A stretch of DNA of 64,000 nt from Marinobacter nauticus (GTDB lineage: Bacteria; Pseudomonadota; Gammaproteobacteria; Enterobacterales; Shewanellaceae), in contig NZ_JAHVJZ010000006.1 in NCBI RefSeq assembly GCF_019801015.1, positions 62,001 to 126,000 on the forward strand, in the 5' to 3' direction. Below are positions 50,746 through 59,177 of the stretch, one piece after another (within the stretch, counting starts at the first letter, position 1; each line of letters opens with the position of its first letter). Made by a program: the position numbers and the translations under genes. Under the pieces are notes generated by a model that was not told where the DNA came from, did no database searches, and saw only the letters and a list, made by a program, of their open reading frames with translations.

Positions 50746-51090
50746 GTGCCCGACCCTCAACCGACACAATCTGACGCCCATTTTGTGGTGCTCTGTACCT
50801 GTCCGGATGAGCAAACGGCAGAGCAGCTGGCCCAACATTTGTTGAGCCGTAGCCTGGTGGCCTGCGTAAATCTGATCCCGGGGATCACCTCGCTCTACCA
50901 CTGGCAGGGGGAACTTTGCCGTGACCAGGAGGTACAGCTTGTGCTGAAAACCCGGGCGGCGTGCCTGCCGGAATTGGAAGCCTGCATTAAGGATAACCAT
51001 CCTTACGAGGTGCCCGAGATTCTGGCCCTGCCCGTCGACTGGGGTCACCGCCCCTATTTGGAATGGATTAACCAACACTGCCAGCCATGA
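50746..51090 (+). CDS. cutA: Divalent-cation tolerance protein CutA
   Basis: The 114-residue trimeric ferredoxin-like protein has the CutA core LVACVNLIPGITSLYHWQG and DNHPYEVPEILALPV. GTG 50746 is chosen because the family starts close to the first beta strand. It overlaps dsbD by an ATGA. This cutA-dsbD pair is the classical cut locus. Confidence 0.92.
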   Translation: MPDPQPTQSDAHFVVLCTCPDEQTAEQLAQHLLSRSLVACVNLIPGITSLYHWQGELCRDQEVQLVLKTRAACLPELEACIKDNHPYEVPEILALPVDWGHRPYLEWINQHCQP

Positions 51091-52859
51091 CCAAGACTTT
51101 GACACGATTACTGCTTCTGCCACTGCTGGGCGTTATCAGCCTCAGTGCCTTTGCCAACTTCTCCTTCCTTAAGCAGGAGCCGCAGGTACTGCCGGTGGAT
51201 CAGGCTTACCTGTTCGACTTCCGTCAGCAGGACAATGCCCTGCAGCTGACCTGGAACATGGCCGGCGATGAGTACTACCTTTATCAGGAGAAGTTTGTCC
51301 TGAATGTTGAGGTGGACGGCAGCGCCGAGCTGGGACCGATCCAGTTCCCCTCCCCGGTGATCCATACCGACGAATTCTTCGGCGACCAGCCGGTGTACTT
51401 CAACGACGTCACTCTGACCATTCCGGTACTGGAAGCTCAGGGTGATGCGGCCGTCACCGTCACCTATCAGGGTTGTCTGGATAAGGTGTTGTGCTACCCG
51501 CCCACCAAGCAAACCGTTTACCTCTCGGCCGTGGCACCCAATGATGGCGTGCTGGCTGGCGCGGCCGCCGGTGCTCCGGTGGCACCGCAGACCCAACAGG
51601 ACGGTCTGGCTGCCCTGCTGGCGGGTGATGGCCTGCTGCTGCCGCTGCTGACCTTCTTTGGTCTGGGCATTCTGCTGGCGTTCACTCCTTGCGTGTTCCC
51701 GATGTACCCCATCCTCACCGGCATCATCGCAGGCCAGGGCAAGAAGCTGTCGACCGGCAAAGCCTTCGCACTCTCCATGACCTACGTGCAGGGCATGGCA
51801 CTGACCTACTCTCTGCTGGGTCTGGTGGTGGCCTCTGCGGGTGTGAAATACCAGGCGGCGCTGCAAAGCCCGGCGGTTCTGATTGGTCTGGCCATCCTGT
51901 TTGTGGTGCTGTCCCTGTCGATGTTTGGCTTGTACAACCTGCAACTGCCTTCCAGCCTGCAGGGCAAACTGGCCAACGCCCAGAACCAGCAGAAAGGCGG
52001 CTCCTTTGTCGGCGTCTTTGTGATGGGCCTGATCTCCGGCCTGGTGGCGTCTCCCTGCACCACCGCACCGCTGTCCGGTGCGCTGATCTACGTCGCCCAA
52101 AGTGGCGATCTGGTGCTGGGTGGCCTGGCCCTGTACGCCCTTTCCATGGGCATGGGTCTGCCGTTGCTGTTGCTGGGTACCTCCGGCGGTAAGCTGCTGC
52201 CGAGAGCCGGTGCCTGGATGGAAACCATCAAACACATCTTTGGCTTCCTGCTGATCGCCGTCTCCATCATGATGCTGGATCGCCTCTGGCCGGGCACCGT
52301 GATGGACGTTATCTGGGCCATCTGGGGCGTGGGTCTGGCGGGTTACCTCCTGCACCAGAACAAGAAGACCGACTTCTCCTGGATGCAGACCGTGCGTAAC
52401 GTGGTGATCGTTCTGGGTCTGTTTGCCAGCGTCTCTTACGGCTTCCACGCGGTGATGAACCGGGGTGAAACCGTCGCCAGCGCCCAGCATGCCGTGCAGT
52501 TCGTGAAGGTTAAGACCCTGGAAGATCTGGAGCGTGAAGTGGCGAAAGCCGGCGCAGAAGGGAAAACCGTGATGCTGGACCTCTACGCCGACTGGTGTGT
52601 GGCCTGTAAGGACTTCGAGCACAAGACCTTCCCGAGACCGGAAGTGACGGCCCGAACCGATAAGATGGTGATGCTGCAGGCGGACGTCACCGCCAACGAC
52701 GCTCAGGACATCGAGCTGCTGGAAGCCTACCAGGTGCTGGGTCTGCCCACGCTGCTGTTCTTCACCCCGCAAGGGGAAGAGCTGAGCCAGCTGCGGGTAA
52801 CCGGCTTTATGGGCCCCGGCCCATTCGCCAGCCATCTGGATGCGGTTCTCGCCCAATAA
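51087..52859 (+). CDS. dsbD: Thiol:disulfide interchange protein DsbD
   Basis: DsbD carries electrons from cytoplasmic thioredoxin to periplasmic DsbC, DsbG and the cytochrome c maturation system. The 590-residue protein has a signal peptide ending AFA, the N-terminal immunoglobulin-like domain with cysteines in YQGCLDKVLCYPP, a membrane domain with paired Cys in CVFPMYP and SPCTTAPLSG, and a C-terminal thioredoxin domain with DWCVACK. The multiheme cytochrome at the start of the window would depend on this kind of pathway for heme attachment. Confidence 0.97.
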   Translation: MTKTLTRLLLLPLLGVISLSAFANFSFLKQEPQVLPVDQAYLFDFRQQDNALQLTWNMAGDEYYLYQEKFVLNVEVDGSAELGPIQFPSPVIHTDEFFGDQPVYFNDVTLTIPVLEAQGDAAVTVTYQGCLDKVLCYPPTKQTVYLSAVAPNDGVLAGAAAGAPVAPQTQQDGLAALLAGDGLLLPLLTFFGLGILLAFTPCVFPMYPILTGIIAGQGKKLSTGKAFALSMTYVQGMALTYSLLGLVVASAGVKYQAALQSPAVLIGLAILFVVLSLSMFGLYNLQLPSSLQGKLANAQNQQKGGSFVGVFVMGLISGLVASPCTTAPLSGALIYVAQSGDLVLGGLALYALSMGMGLPLLLLGTSGGKLLPRAGAWMETIKHIFGFLLIAVSIMMLDRLWPGTVMDVIWAIWGVGLAGYLLHQNKKTDFSWMQTVRNVVIVLGLFASVSYGFHAVMNRGETVASAQHAVQFVKVKTLEDLEREVAKAGAEGKTVMLDLYADWCVACKDFEHKTFPRPEVTARTDKMVMLQADVTANDAQDIELLEAYQVLGLPTLLFFTPQGEELSQLRVTGFMGPGPFASHLDAVLAQ

Positions 52860-52866
52860 TCCTCCC

Positions 52867-52898
52867 ACCGCCCGGCTCTGCCGGGCGGTGTTGTTTTG
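52867..52898 (+). terminator. Terminator after dsbD
   Basis: CACCGCCCGGC/GCCGGGCGGTG stem with TCT loop and TTGTTTT tail. Confidence 0.8.
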
Positions 52899-53124
52899 GT
52901 GGCCCGACGCCGTCCGACGCGTTCGCTTCCCCCTTCCCCCGGCGCCCGTTTGCCTCCTCCTCGGTTGCGACCTTCCGTGGCTCTGCAGTGCCAGAAAGAA
53001 ACAAAACCCGAAACTGTGAAGCGACCCGCCCCCTGCCCCATCTTTGACGCCCAATCAATAACCTAAGGGCATAAATTTTGTGTAAAATCTGCGCCAAGCC
53101 CTAAACCTTACAAGGACCGTAGGA

Positions 53125-54705
53125 ATGATGGATCCCGCCCTTCTGCTGTTTCCTCTGTTGCTTGCGCTGCTGGCTACCGGACTCGGGTTTCCCCCGCTGA
53201 TTGGGTACCTGGCTGCCGGCTTCGCGCTGTATGGCGCAGGCGTGGATGCCCTGCCCTTCCTGCAGCCCGTGGCCGACCTTGGGGTTCTGCTTTTGCTGTT
53301 TGCGATCGGCCTGAAACTGGATCTGCGCGGCCTGGCCCGCGCTGAGATCTGGGGCGGTGCCACCGTGCACCTGCTGCTGACCATGGTCATCACCACCTCC
53401 GCCATCAAGCTGTTTGGCGTCATGGGAATCGCCCTGTTTGGCGAACTCGACATCAATCAGGCCATCCTGCTGGCCTTCGCACTGGGCTTCTCCAGTACCG
53501 TATTCGCCATCAAAATGCTGGAAGAGCGTGGCGAAACCCAATCCCTTTACGGCCGCACTGCCATCGGCATCCTGATCATGCAGGATCTCTTTGCGGTGCT
53601 CTATCTGACCGCCAGCAAAGGGGCGATGCCTTCCCCCTGGGCCTTGCTTCTGCTGGGCTTGCCGCTGCTTCGTCCACTCTTCTACCGGTTGCTGGACCGG
53701 GTGGGCCACGGCGAAATGCTGGTGTTGTTTGGCCTGGCCATGGCGCTGGTGCCCGGTGCCGCGCTGTTTGAAGCGGTCGGCCTGAAACCGGATCTGGGCG
53801 CACTGATCCTCGGTATCCTGCTGGCCGGCCACACCAAAGCATCCGAGCTGTCCAAGTCGCTGTTCCTGTTTAAAGAGCTGTTCCTGGTGGCGTTCTTCCT
53901 CACCATTGGCCAACAGGGATTGCCCACCGGATCCGAAATCATCGCAGCACTGGCCCTGATGCTGCTGTTGCCCATCAAGCTGAGCCTGTTCCTGCTGCTG
54001 CTGACCCGCTTCCGCCTGCGCCTGCGCAGCGCACTGATGGCCAGCTTGTCCCTGGGCAACTTCAGTGAGTTTGGTCTGATTGTCCTCACCGCGGCCATTG
54101 CCGCAGGCAGTATGGACCCGAGCTGGTTGCGGGTGATGGCCCTGCTGGTGGCGTTCAGTTTCGTTCTGGCAGCACCGCTCTCCACCCACGGCCAGTCCAT
54201 CTACCAGCGATTGCGCGAGCGACTGCTCCGCCTGCAGCGACGCAACCTCCACCCGGAAGACCAACCCATTCGTCTGGGCGAACCCCGGGTGCTGATTTTC
54301 GGTATGGGGCGGATCGGCTCAGGGGCTTACGATGAGCTGCGAGAACACTTTGGTGACACCATCCTCGGCATCGACCACAAACAGGAGATTGTCGAACGTC
54401 ACGAGCAATCCGGTCGCCGTGTGGTGATGGGCGATGCCACCGATACGGATTTCTGGGACAAGCTGGAGCGCTCTGACAGTGTCGAGCTGGTGATCCTCGC
54501 CATGCCGTACCACCACGGTAACCTGTTTACCGCTGAGCAGCTGGCGCGGATTGAGTTTGAGGGGCAGGTCGCGGCGATCTCCCGCTGGCCGGATGAAGCC
54601 GACGCGCTGCGGGAGATGGGCGTGCATTCGGTTTACAACATCTACGAAGCGGCCGGTAACGGCGTCGCCGAACAGGTGGTGGAGCTGGTAAAACGGCCCG
54701 CCTGA
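53125..54705 (+). CDS. KefB/KefC-type monovalent cation:proton antiporter
   Basis: The 526-residue CPA2 transporter has an N-terminal membrane domain of about 12 helices (residues 1-355; LALGFSSTVFAIKMLEERGE is the family signature) and a C-terminal RCK/TrkA-N nucleotide domain with GMGRIGSGAYDEL (about 394-406) and GDATDTDFW. It lacks the final extension of E. coli KefB/KefC, so it may be glutathione-independent. The Met with GTAGGA just upstream is used as start. Confidence 0.88.
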   Translation: MMDPALLLFPLLLALLATGLGFPPLIGYLAAGFALYGAGVDALPFLQPVADLGVLLLLFAIGLKLDLRGLARAEIWGGATVHLLLTMVITTSAIKLFGVMGIALFGELDINQAILLAFALGFSSTVFAIKMLEERGETQSLYGRTAIGILIMQDLFAVLYLTASKGAMPSPWALLLLGLPLLRPLFYRLLDRVGHGEMLVLFGLAMALVPGAALFEAVGLKPDLGALILGILLAGHTKASELSKSLFLFKELFLVAFFLTIGQQGLPTGSEIIAALALMLLLPIKLSLFLLLLTRFRLRLRSALMASLSLGNFSEFGLIVLTAAIAAGSMDPSWLRVMALLVAFSFVLAAPLSTHGQSIYQRLRERLLRLQRRNLHPEDQPIRLGEPRVLIFGMGRIGSGAYDELREHFGDTILGIDHKQEIVERHEQSGRRVVMGDATDTDFWDKLERSDSVELVILAMPYHHGNLFTAEQLARIEFEGQVAAISRWPDEADALREMGVHSVYNIYEAAGNGVAEQVVELVKRPA

Positions 54706-54717
54706 ACCGGCGGGCGT

Positions 54718-55290
54718 CTATTGGTGGGAAAGGATCAGTGACAATACGTACTGCATGGTTTTGGCGCAGTCCGGTTGCCCCATCAATCGTTGTTTCTCCT
54801 GCTCAACCAGGGGCAGAACTTCCAGCCAGCGCTGACTGACCCAACAGGCGTCTTCCAGGTGCGGCTCATGATACAGATGCCCCAGCTCAGGCTGGGCTTC
54901 ATACAGCCGCCTCAGCGCTTCACCCAACACCGAAAAATGTTGGTCCAGCGGGCACGACGGCCAATTGGTCATCTGCAATGCACTGCCCATCCACACCCCA
55001 TCAGGGGCGGCCCAGGTGCTCAGCACCCGGATCCTCTGACGCCCCTCAACCACGATGGAGAGGGTGTCATCATCCAGCATGTGAAAATCCACCACGTGTG
55101 CCAAGGTCGCGATGGGGTAACAGGGCATATCGCCCTCCTCACGGCTCATACAAACCGCGAGTCTGGCGTCTTCCTTGAGAGAGGCGGCCACCATCCTTAG
55201 TTGCCCGGGAGTCACGATGCGCAGCTCTTTGCGACCCTCCGGCAATACCGGGTCGTCAATTGGGAGCAGCGCCGCTTCTATGCGCTTCAT
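54718..55290 (-). CDS. Lon substrate-binding-domain protein (no protease)
   Basis: The 190-residue protein consists of a LON N-terminal (PUA-like) domain only: ALLPIDDPVLPEGRKELRIV at the start, then EGDMPCYPIATLAHVVDF and GRQRIRVL. There is no AAA or protease domain. ATG 55290 has GGAG upstream and gives the family N-terminus. The 1.4-kb repeat array lies directly upstream in its reading direction. The role is unknown. Confidence 0.82.
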   Translation of the reverse strand: MKRIEAALLPIDDPVLPEGRKELRIVTPGQLRMVAASLKEDARLAVCMSREEGDMPCYPIATLAHVVDFHMLDDDTLSIVVEGRQRIRVLSTWAAPDGVWMGSALQMTNWPSCPLDQHFSVLGEALRRLYEAQPELGHLYHEPHLEDACWVSQRWLEVLPLVEQEKQRLMGQPDCAKTMQYVLSLILSHQ

Positions 55291-55534
55291 AGCGGGCTCC
55301 TCGCTGACGGTGTCCTGATCAGTGTAGCTCTGTAAAAACAGACCGGAGCGGAAGTTCCCCAGTTTCATAGTCAAAAAAGCGATTGAACTGATGCGTCTTT
55401 TGCGTTGGCCCGCCCCACTGTGAGTGTGAGAGGGTGGAGCCAGGTCAGACAGGCAGCCCGTGTCTCCCAACACGGTCCTTCCCTTCGAACTCGCCCTCGA
55501 TAGCCTGTCTGATCCTCATCATCATCCTTTGAAA

Positions 55535-55566
55535 AACGCCAGCCCCTCGCCGCTGGCGTTTTTTTT
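55535..55566 (+). terminator. Array hairpin A
   Basis: AAACGCCAGC ... GCTGGCGTTT followed by T8 in total, the strongest T tract of the array. Confidence 0.75.
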
Positions 55567-55760
55567 GGTGTCCGTCATAGCCGAACCGGGTTTCCCAACA
55601 AATTCGATGGCAGCAATAGACAGGCTCCATTGGCCCGGAGCGGAATCGTTATGAGAAAGTAATAACCAGACCACAACGATGTGACCCCGGCTCTCCCATC
55701 CGGGCCCATCCTGAACTTCCCTGCAAATGAGTTCCCGGTCTTTCATCATCATCCTTAAGC

Positions 55761-55792
55761 AAAACGCCGGCGCTTCCCACGCTGGCGTTTTT
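55761..55792 (+). terminator. Array hairpin B
   Basis: AAAACGCCGGCG ... CGCTGGCGTTTTT with loop CTTCCCA; a single G-T mismatch lies in the stem. Confidence 0.7.
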
Positions 55793-55981
55793 GTTTGCGC
55801 GCTGGGGCGGAGTCACACCGGTTCCCCGGAAAACCCGATTAACGCCATAGCGTTAAGGTGTTGGCCCTGTCATCAACGGCTGTGAGAGTCTGTATTCAGA
55901 CCAAGACATCGGATTGCGGCTTCCCACCGCAGCCCACCTCCCTGCAAATGTGTTCGCGGTCTTTCATCATCATCCCTGAGT

Positions 55982-56013
55982 AAAACGCCGGCGCTTCCCA
56001 CGCTGGCGTTTTT
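55982..56013 (+). terminator. Array hairpin C
   Basis: Identical to hairpin B, 221 bp further on. Confidence 0.7.
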
Positions 56014-56202
56014 GTTTGCGCGCTGGGGCGGAGCCACAGCGGTTCCCCGGAAAATCCGATTAACGCCATAGCGTTAAGGCGTTGGCCCTGTCATCAACGG
56101 CTGTGAGAGTCTGTACTCAGACCAAGACATCGGATTGCGGCTTCCCACCGCAGCCCACCTCCCTGCAAATGTGTTCGCGGTCTTTCATCATCATCCCTGA
56201 GT

Positions 56203-56234
56203 AAAACGCCGGCGCTTCCCACGCTGGCGTTTTT
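56203..56234 (+). terminator. Array hairpin D
   Basis: Identical to hairpins B and C, again at 221 bp. Confidence 0.7.
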
Positions 56235-56423
56235 GTTTGCGCGCTGGGGCGGAGCCACAGCGGTTCCCCGGAAAATCCGATTAACGCCATAGCGTTAAGG
56301 TGTTGGCCCGGCCATCGACGGCTGTGAGAGTCTGTACTCAGACCAAGACATCGGATTGCGGCTTCCCACCGCAGCCCACCTCCCTGCAAATGTGTTCGCG
56401 GTCTTTCATCATCATCCCTGAGT

Positions 56424-56455
56424 AAAACGCCGGCGCTTCCCACGCTGGCGTTTTT
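56424..56455 (+). terminator. Array hairpin E
   Basis: Identical stem and loop; after the T5 the flank changes from the repeat to unique sequence. Confidence 0.7.
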
Positions 56456-56761
56456 GTGTGAGTGCGGCGCCACATAGAAGCGGGTGTCAGCAGAGAGAAG
56501 AGAGTGCACAGAGAATCAGAAAGCGCAGGAGACTGGAGCCAGGGCTGCACTCGCAGCGAAAGGGAAGTCGGTACGGCAGAAGCAGACCGTCAAAGCGGCT
56601 GAAGGTTCCCGCCAAAAACCGATTACAGCGATAGCCAGAAGCCATTGGCCTGACTCAGCGAAAACGTGAGAGGGTGAGTTCAGACCAAGACGACGGCACG
56701 ACCTCACCAGTCGGTTAGCCAGCCTGAGACTCGGTTCTGGTTTTTCATCATCCTCCTTAGC

Positions 56762-56789
56762 AAAAACGTCAGCTCTGCTGGCGTTTTTT
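56762..56789 (+). terminator. Array hairpin F
   Basis: AAAAACGTCAG ... CTGGCGTTTTTT, a diverged copy 338 bp after hairpin E, preceded by TCATCATCCTCCTTAGC. Confidence 0.7.
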
Positions 56790-56813
56790 ATTGCCGCTCC
56801 CCCAAACCGCCGA

Positions 56814-56841
56814 TCAAAAAGGCCCGCTCAATGGCGGGCCT
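56814..56841 (-). terminator. Terminator after the DUF2061 gene
   Basis: GGCCCGC/GCGGGCC stem; A5 reads as T5 on the minus strand. Confidence 0.8.
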
Positions 56842-56862
56842 GATTCAGGAGGTCTCGGTGCG

Positions 56863-57078
56863 TTACGCGGCGATGGCGACGGCTTCAGGGGCCTCCTGCC
56901 CGGCACGACGACGCTCAATGCGCTTCCAGACTTTTTCGTGGATGACATAGCCTACGGTGTTCACCATCGGCTCAAGTACGGCCAGCAAACCGCCGATGAC
57001 CACGCTGCCAGTAATGAGGTAGGCCAGAGCAAACGCAATGGAAAAGTGCATAACGGCGAAAGTGATGGTCTTGAGCAT
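56863..57078 (-). CDS. DUF2061-family small membrane protein
   Basis: The 71-residue protein has two hydrophobic helices and the family pattern KTITFAVMHFSIAFALAYLI and EPMVNTVGYVIHEKVWKRI. A GGAGGA ribosome-binding site precedes the ATG. A perfect 19-bp Fur-like palindrome lies 27 bp upstream, so iron-dependent control is likely. Function unknown. Confidence 0.85.
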   Translation of the reverse strand: MLKTITFAVMHFSIAFALAYLITGSVVIGGLLAVLEPMVNTVGYVIHEKVWKRIERRRAGQEAPEAVAIAA

Positions 57079-57104
57079 GATGATGTCCTCCTGATTGATG
57101 ACTT

Positions 57105-57123
57105 AATGATAACGGTTATCATT
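57105..57123 (-). promoter_or_regulatory. Fur-box-like perfect palindrome upstream of DUF2061
   Basis: AATGATAAC-G-GTTATCATT is a perfect 9-1-9 inverted repeat containing TGATAA-N3-TTATCA, the core of the 19-bp Fur box. It overlaps the likely promoter of the DUF2061 gene and also lies 38 bp past the 3' end of the patatin gene. Confidence 0.7.
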
Positions 57124-57160
57124 TGCATTGCAACAGTGGACTTTCGCTCACCTTCATCGA

Positions 57161-58195
57161 TTAAAGCGAACGCAGATAGGGGATCGGGTCCGCCCTCAGC
57201 TTTTCAAAGGTGTCGATCAACGCCTCTCCCAGCTCCGCAGCCCGCTCCCAATTCTGGATCCGCCGATCCGTCGTCAGGGTTTTAAAGTCGGTTCGGTCCG
57301 GCAGTTTGCCCTGAGGCAATCGAGACACGAAGGTGGGGTCCGGCGTCAGGATGGCCACCTTATCGAAGTTGCCCCGGGCCCGGCGCCAGGCCAGCCGCTT
57401 ATCAAACCAGCCCGGTGCAGCATAAGGATAAAAGTGGGGATACAGCGTCAGCTTGCCCTGCTGCAATGAGGGGAGGTCCAGATGGTAGTCCGTCACCCCG
57501 CCATCAAAGTAGCGCCCCTCGGGCAGTCCCGGGATCCCCGTCACCCCTGACAACACCAGTGGAATGCTGCCACTCGCCAGCATCACCGATTGCAGGTTGT
57601 CCGCCGTCAGCGGTGCGACCTCGGTTGGCAGATCGTTCATCGGCATAAAGGGACTGTATTCACCGCTGCTGACCAACACCCGCTGCCAGGACAGCGGCAG
57701 CGTGCGCCGACTGGCGAGGTTTGCCAGTGCCGTCAGAGTCAGTCCGGCCAATTGGCTGCCACGGCGCCCACTGGTATTAAAGTGGCGCCCCCGGCACACG
57801 ATGATATTGAGCTGGCGATGGGGATTCCCGCATATCGCCCGGGCCGAATCACCCAACGCTTTGCCAAGCAGGCCATGACACATTGCGTCCACTTCCGCCG
57901 GCGTGGGCGGGCGCTCATAACGTTGATGAATGTAGGCGTGCTGAAGCCTGCGGTGTGCCTCATCCCCGCCGGGATCGGACAAGGTGGCGCAACGCCAGGC
58001 TCCGGAGGAAGTGCCCAGCAGTGAGAGGGGGTGTTCAGCAGGAAAGAATCGGTAGAGCAGATGCCGGTCCAGTGCCGCAAGCGGGATCCACTTCGGACCG
58101 CCACTGGCGGCAATCACTTTATCAAACAGATTTGGACTCAGTCCTTCGGCACTGATCCGTTTTCGGGCTTCCGGCCCGGCCACCAGTTGTAACAT
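57161..58195 (-). CDS. Patatin-like phospholipase family protein
   Basis: The 344-residue protein keeps the patatin catalytic dyad: nucleophile Ser in GTSSGAW (about residues 61-67) and Asp in DGGVTD (about 226-231). The oxyanion Gly-rich stretch is present as ASGGPKW (about 30-36). No signal peptide is seen. It is expected to hydrolyse acyl esters; the substrate is unknown. It starts ATG at 58195, next to a 480-bp intergenic region. Confidence 0.82.
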   Translation of the reverse strand: MLQLVAGPEARKRISAEGLSPNLFDKVIAASGGPKWIPLAALDRHLLYRFFPAEHPLSLLGTSSGAWRCATLSDPGGDEAHRRLQHAYIHQRYERPPTPAEVDAMCHGLLGKALGDSARAICGNPHRQLNIIVCRGRHFNTSGRRGSQLAGLTLTALANLASRRTLPLSWQRVLVSSGEYSPFMPMNDLPTEVAPLTADNLQSVMLASGSIPLVLSGVTGIPGLPEGRYFDGGVTDYHLDLPSLQQGKLTLYPHFYPYAAPGWFDKRLAWRRARGNFDKVAILTPDPTFVSRLPQGKLPDRTDFKTLTTDRRIQNWERAAELGEALIDTFEKLRADPIPYLRSL

Positions 58196-58677
58196 TTTAT
58201 GTTCTTCTTACCCGGGTTTTCACATTGGCTGTGTCGTCAGGTTGACAGTTTGACCGAACCGGTTCAGGGACAACAAGCCCTGATGCCTGATGTGGCGAGG
58301 CTTCGCCGCAATTTGAACAGTTTTTGTTATCTCTGTTGTTAAAATTTGGAGGATCTGCACCTTTTTTCCCCACCCATCCCATCAAAGCGCCAAGGAATTG
58401 AACAGAAAAAAAACACAGGATCACTATCTCCATGATCCAAAACCGAAGATATGACTAAATCGCCCCCTGAAAAGCAGCTCATATCCACTGCCGAGTTCAC
58501 TTTCCTGTTACAGAGTGGTAAAAAGTTATCACAGTCGCAGTGACCACCCTGATAACAACATTAAGGTCACGGGGAACGGCCTAACCGGAAGGGCCAAACC
58601 CAGCGATTGAGTGGGTCATCGACAGGCAGCGGCCAACGATGAACCTTCTGGCGCTGTAACTAAGAAGGAGAATCACC
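58196..58677. other. Intergenic region of 482 bp between patatin and DUF2057 genes
   Basis: No coding or RNA gene is convincing. Two inverted repeats stand out: GAACC/GGTTC at 58256-58265, and GTTATCA ... TGATAAC at about 58525-58557. The second lies 120-150 bp before the DUF2057 start and could be an operator. The region must hold divergent promoters for both genes. Confidence 0.5.
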
Positions 58678-59064
58678 ATGCGCAATACCATCACTACTCT
58701 GACCACACTGGCTTCCACTCTGGTACTGTCTGCTGCCGCTTCTGCCGGCCAGCTGAATCTGCCCGAGGGTTTCTACGCCACCGCCGTCAACGGCCAGTCT
58801 GTTTCTGCCCACGCGGATTCCCTGCAACTGGGCGCAGGCAAGCAGGTTGTCACCGTTCGCTACGAAGAAAACAACATCATCAGCCGTGAACAGAACGAGT
58901 ACAAGGTCTCCGCTCCGATGCACCTGGTGTTTAACGCTGCCTCCGGTGCGACCTACCAGGTTCAGAAGTCTGGCGACACCATCGCGCTGACCAGCCGTGA
59001 CCAGTCCGTACCGGTTGAAGTGCACAGCGATGCGCAAGCCATCAACAAGGCTCTGTCCCTGTAA
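58678..59064 (+). CDS. DUF2057-family exported protein, copy 1
   Basis: The 128-residue protein has a signal peptide (ending ASA, about residue 22) and then QLNLPEGFYATAVNGQSV, the family start. Predicted all-beta. AAGGAG lies upstream of the ATG. It is paired with a second copy 113 bp downstream. The family (YccT-like) is linked to curli control in enterobacteria, but its biochemistry is unclear. Confidence 0.82.
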   Translation: MRNTITTLTTLASTLVLSAAASAGQLNLPEGFYATAVNGQSVSAHADSLQLGAGKQVVTVRYEENNIISREQNEYKVSAPMHLVFNAASGATYQVQKSGDTIALTSRDQSVPVEVHSDAQAINKALSL

Positions 59065-59086
59065 CAACACAGCTGCCGATGATCCC

Positions 59087-59113
59087 AAAAGCGACGCCAC
59101 TGGCGTCGCTTTT
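59087..59113 (+). terminator. Terminator between the two DUF2057 genes
   Basis: AAAGCGACGCC/GGCGTCGCTTTT stem with ACT loop. Confidence 0.75.
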
Positions 59114-59177
59114 GCCGTTTATTCACCTTGGGGTCCGCAAACTGGCGTGCTTATACTTTCCACAAGGGAGGAGCATT

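Larger units (their letters stand above)
55400..56789. repeat. Tandem array of hairpin units (221-bp period), unknown function
   Basis: Six related units each end in a plus-strand hairpin of the form AACGCC-GCG ... CGC-GGCGTTTTT (terminators at 55535, 55761, 55982, 56203, 56424 and 56762). The four hairpins starting at 55761-56424 are exactly 221 bp apart, so the three intervals between them (about 55793-56455) are the near-identical units, differing at only a few positions. The outer ones are diverged. Just before each hairpin is TCATCATCATCC (TCATCATCCTCC in the last). On the minus strand the same place reads GGATGATGATGA, a ribosome-binding site fused to ATG codons. Inside the near-identical units is a second hairpin TTAACGC-CATA-GCGTTAA. 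The array could be small-RNA genes on the plus strand or short ORFs on the minus strand. No family is known to me. Confidence 0.85.

Noticed and set aside
55340..55351. LexA-like CTGT...ACAG upstream of the Lon-domain gene
   Set aside because: The spacing is too short (CTG-N6-CAG instead of CTG-N10-CAG).
55960..56460. Histidine-type leader peptide and attenuator (frame VFHHHP-stop before a terminator)
   Set aside because: No start codon with ribosome-binding site in that frame, only three His codons, repeated several times, and no histidine biosynthesis gene downstream.
55400..56789. CRISPR array
   Set aside because: The repeats are 221 bp, the intervals are themselves conserved, there are no short repeats with unique spacers, and no cas genes are nearby.
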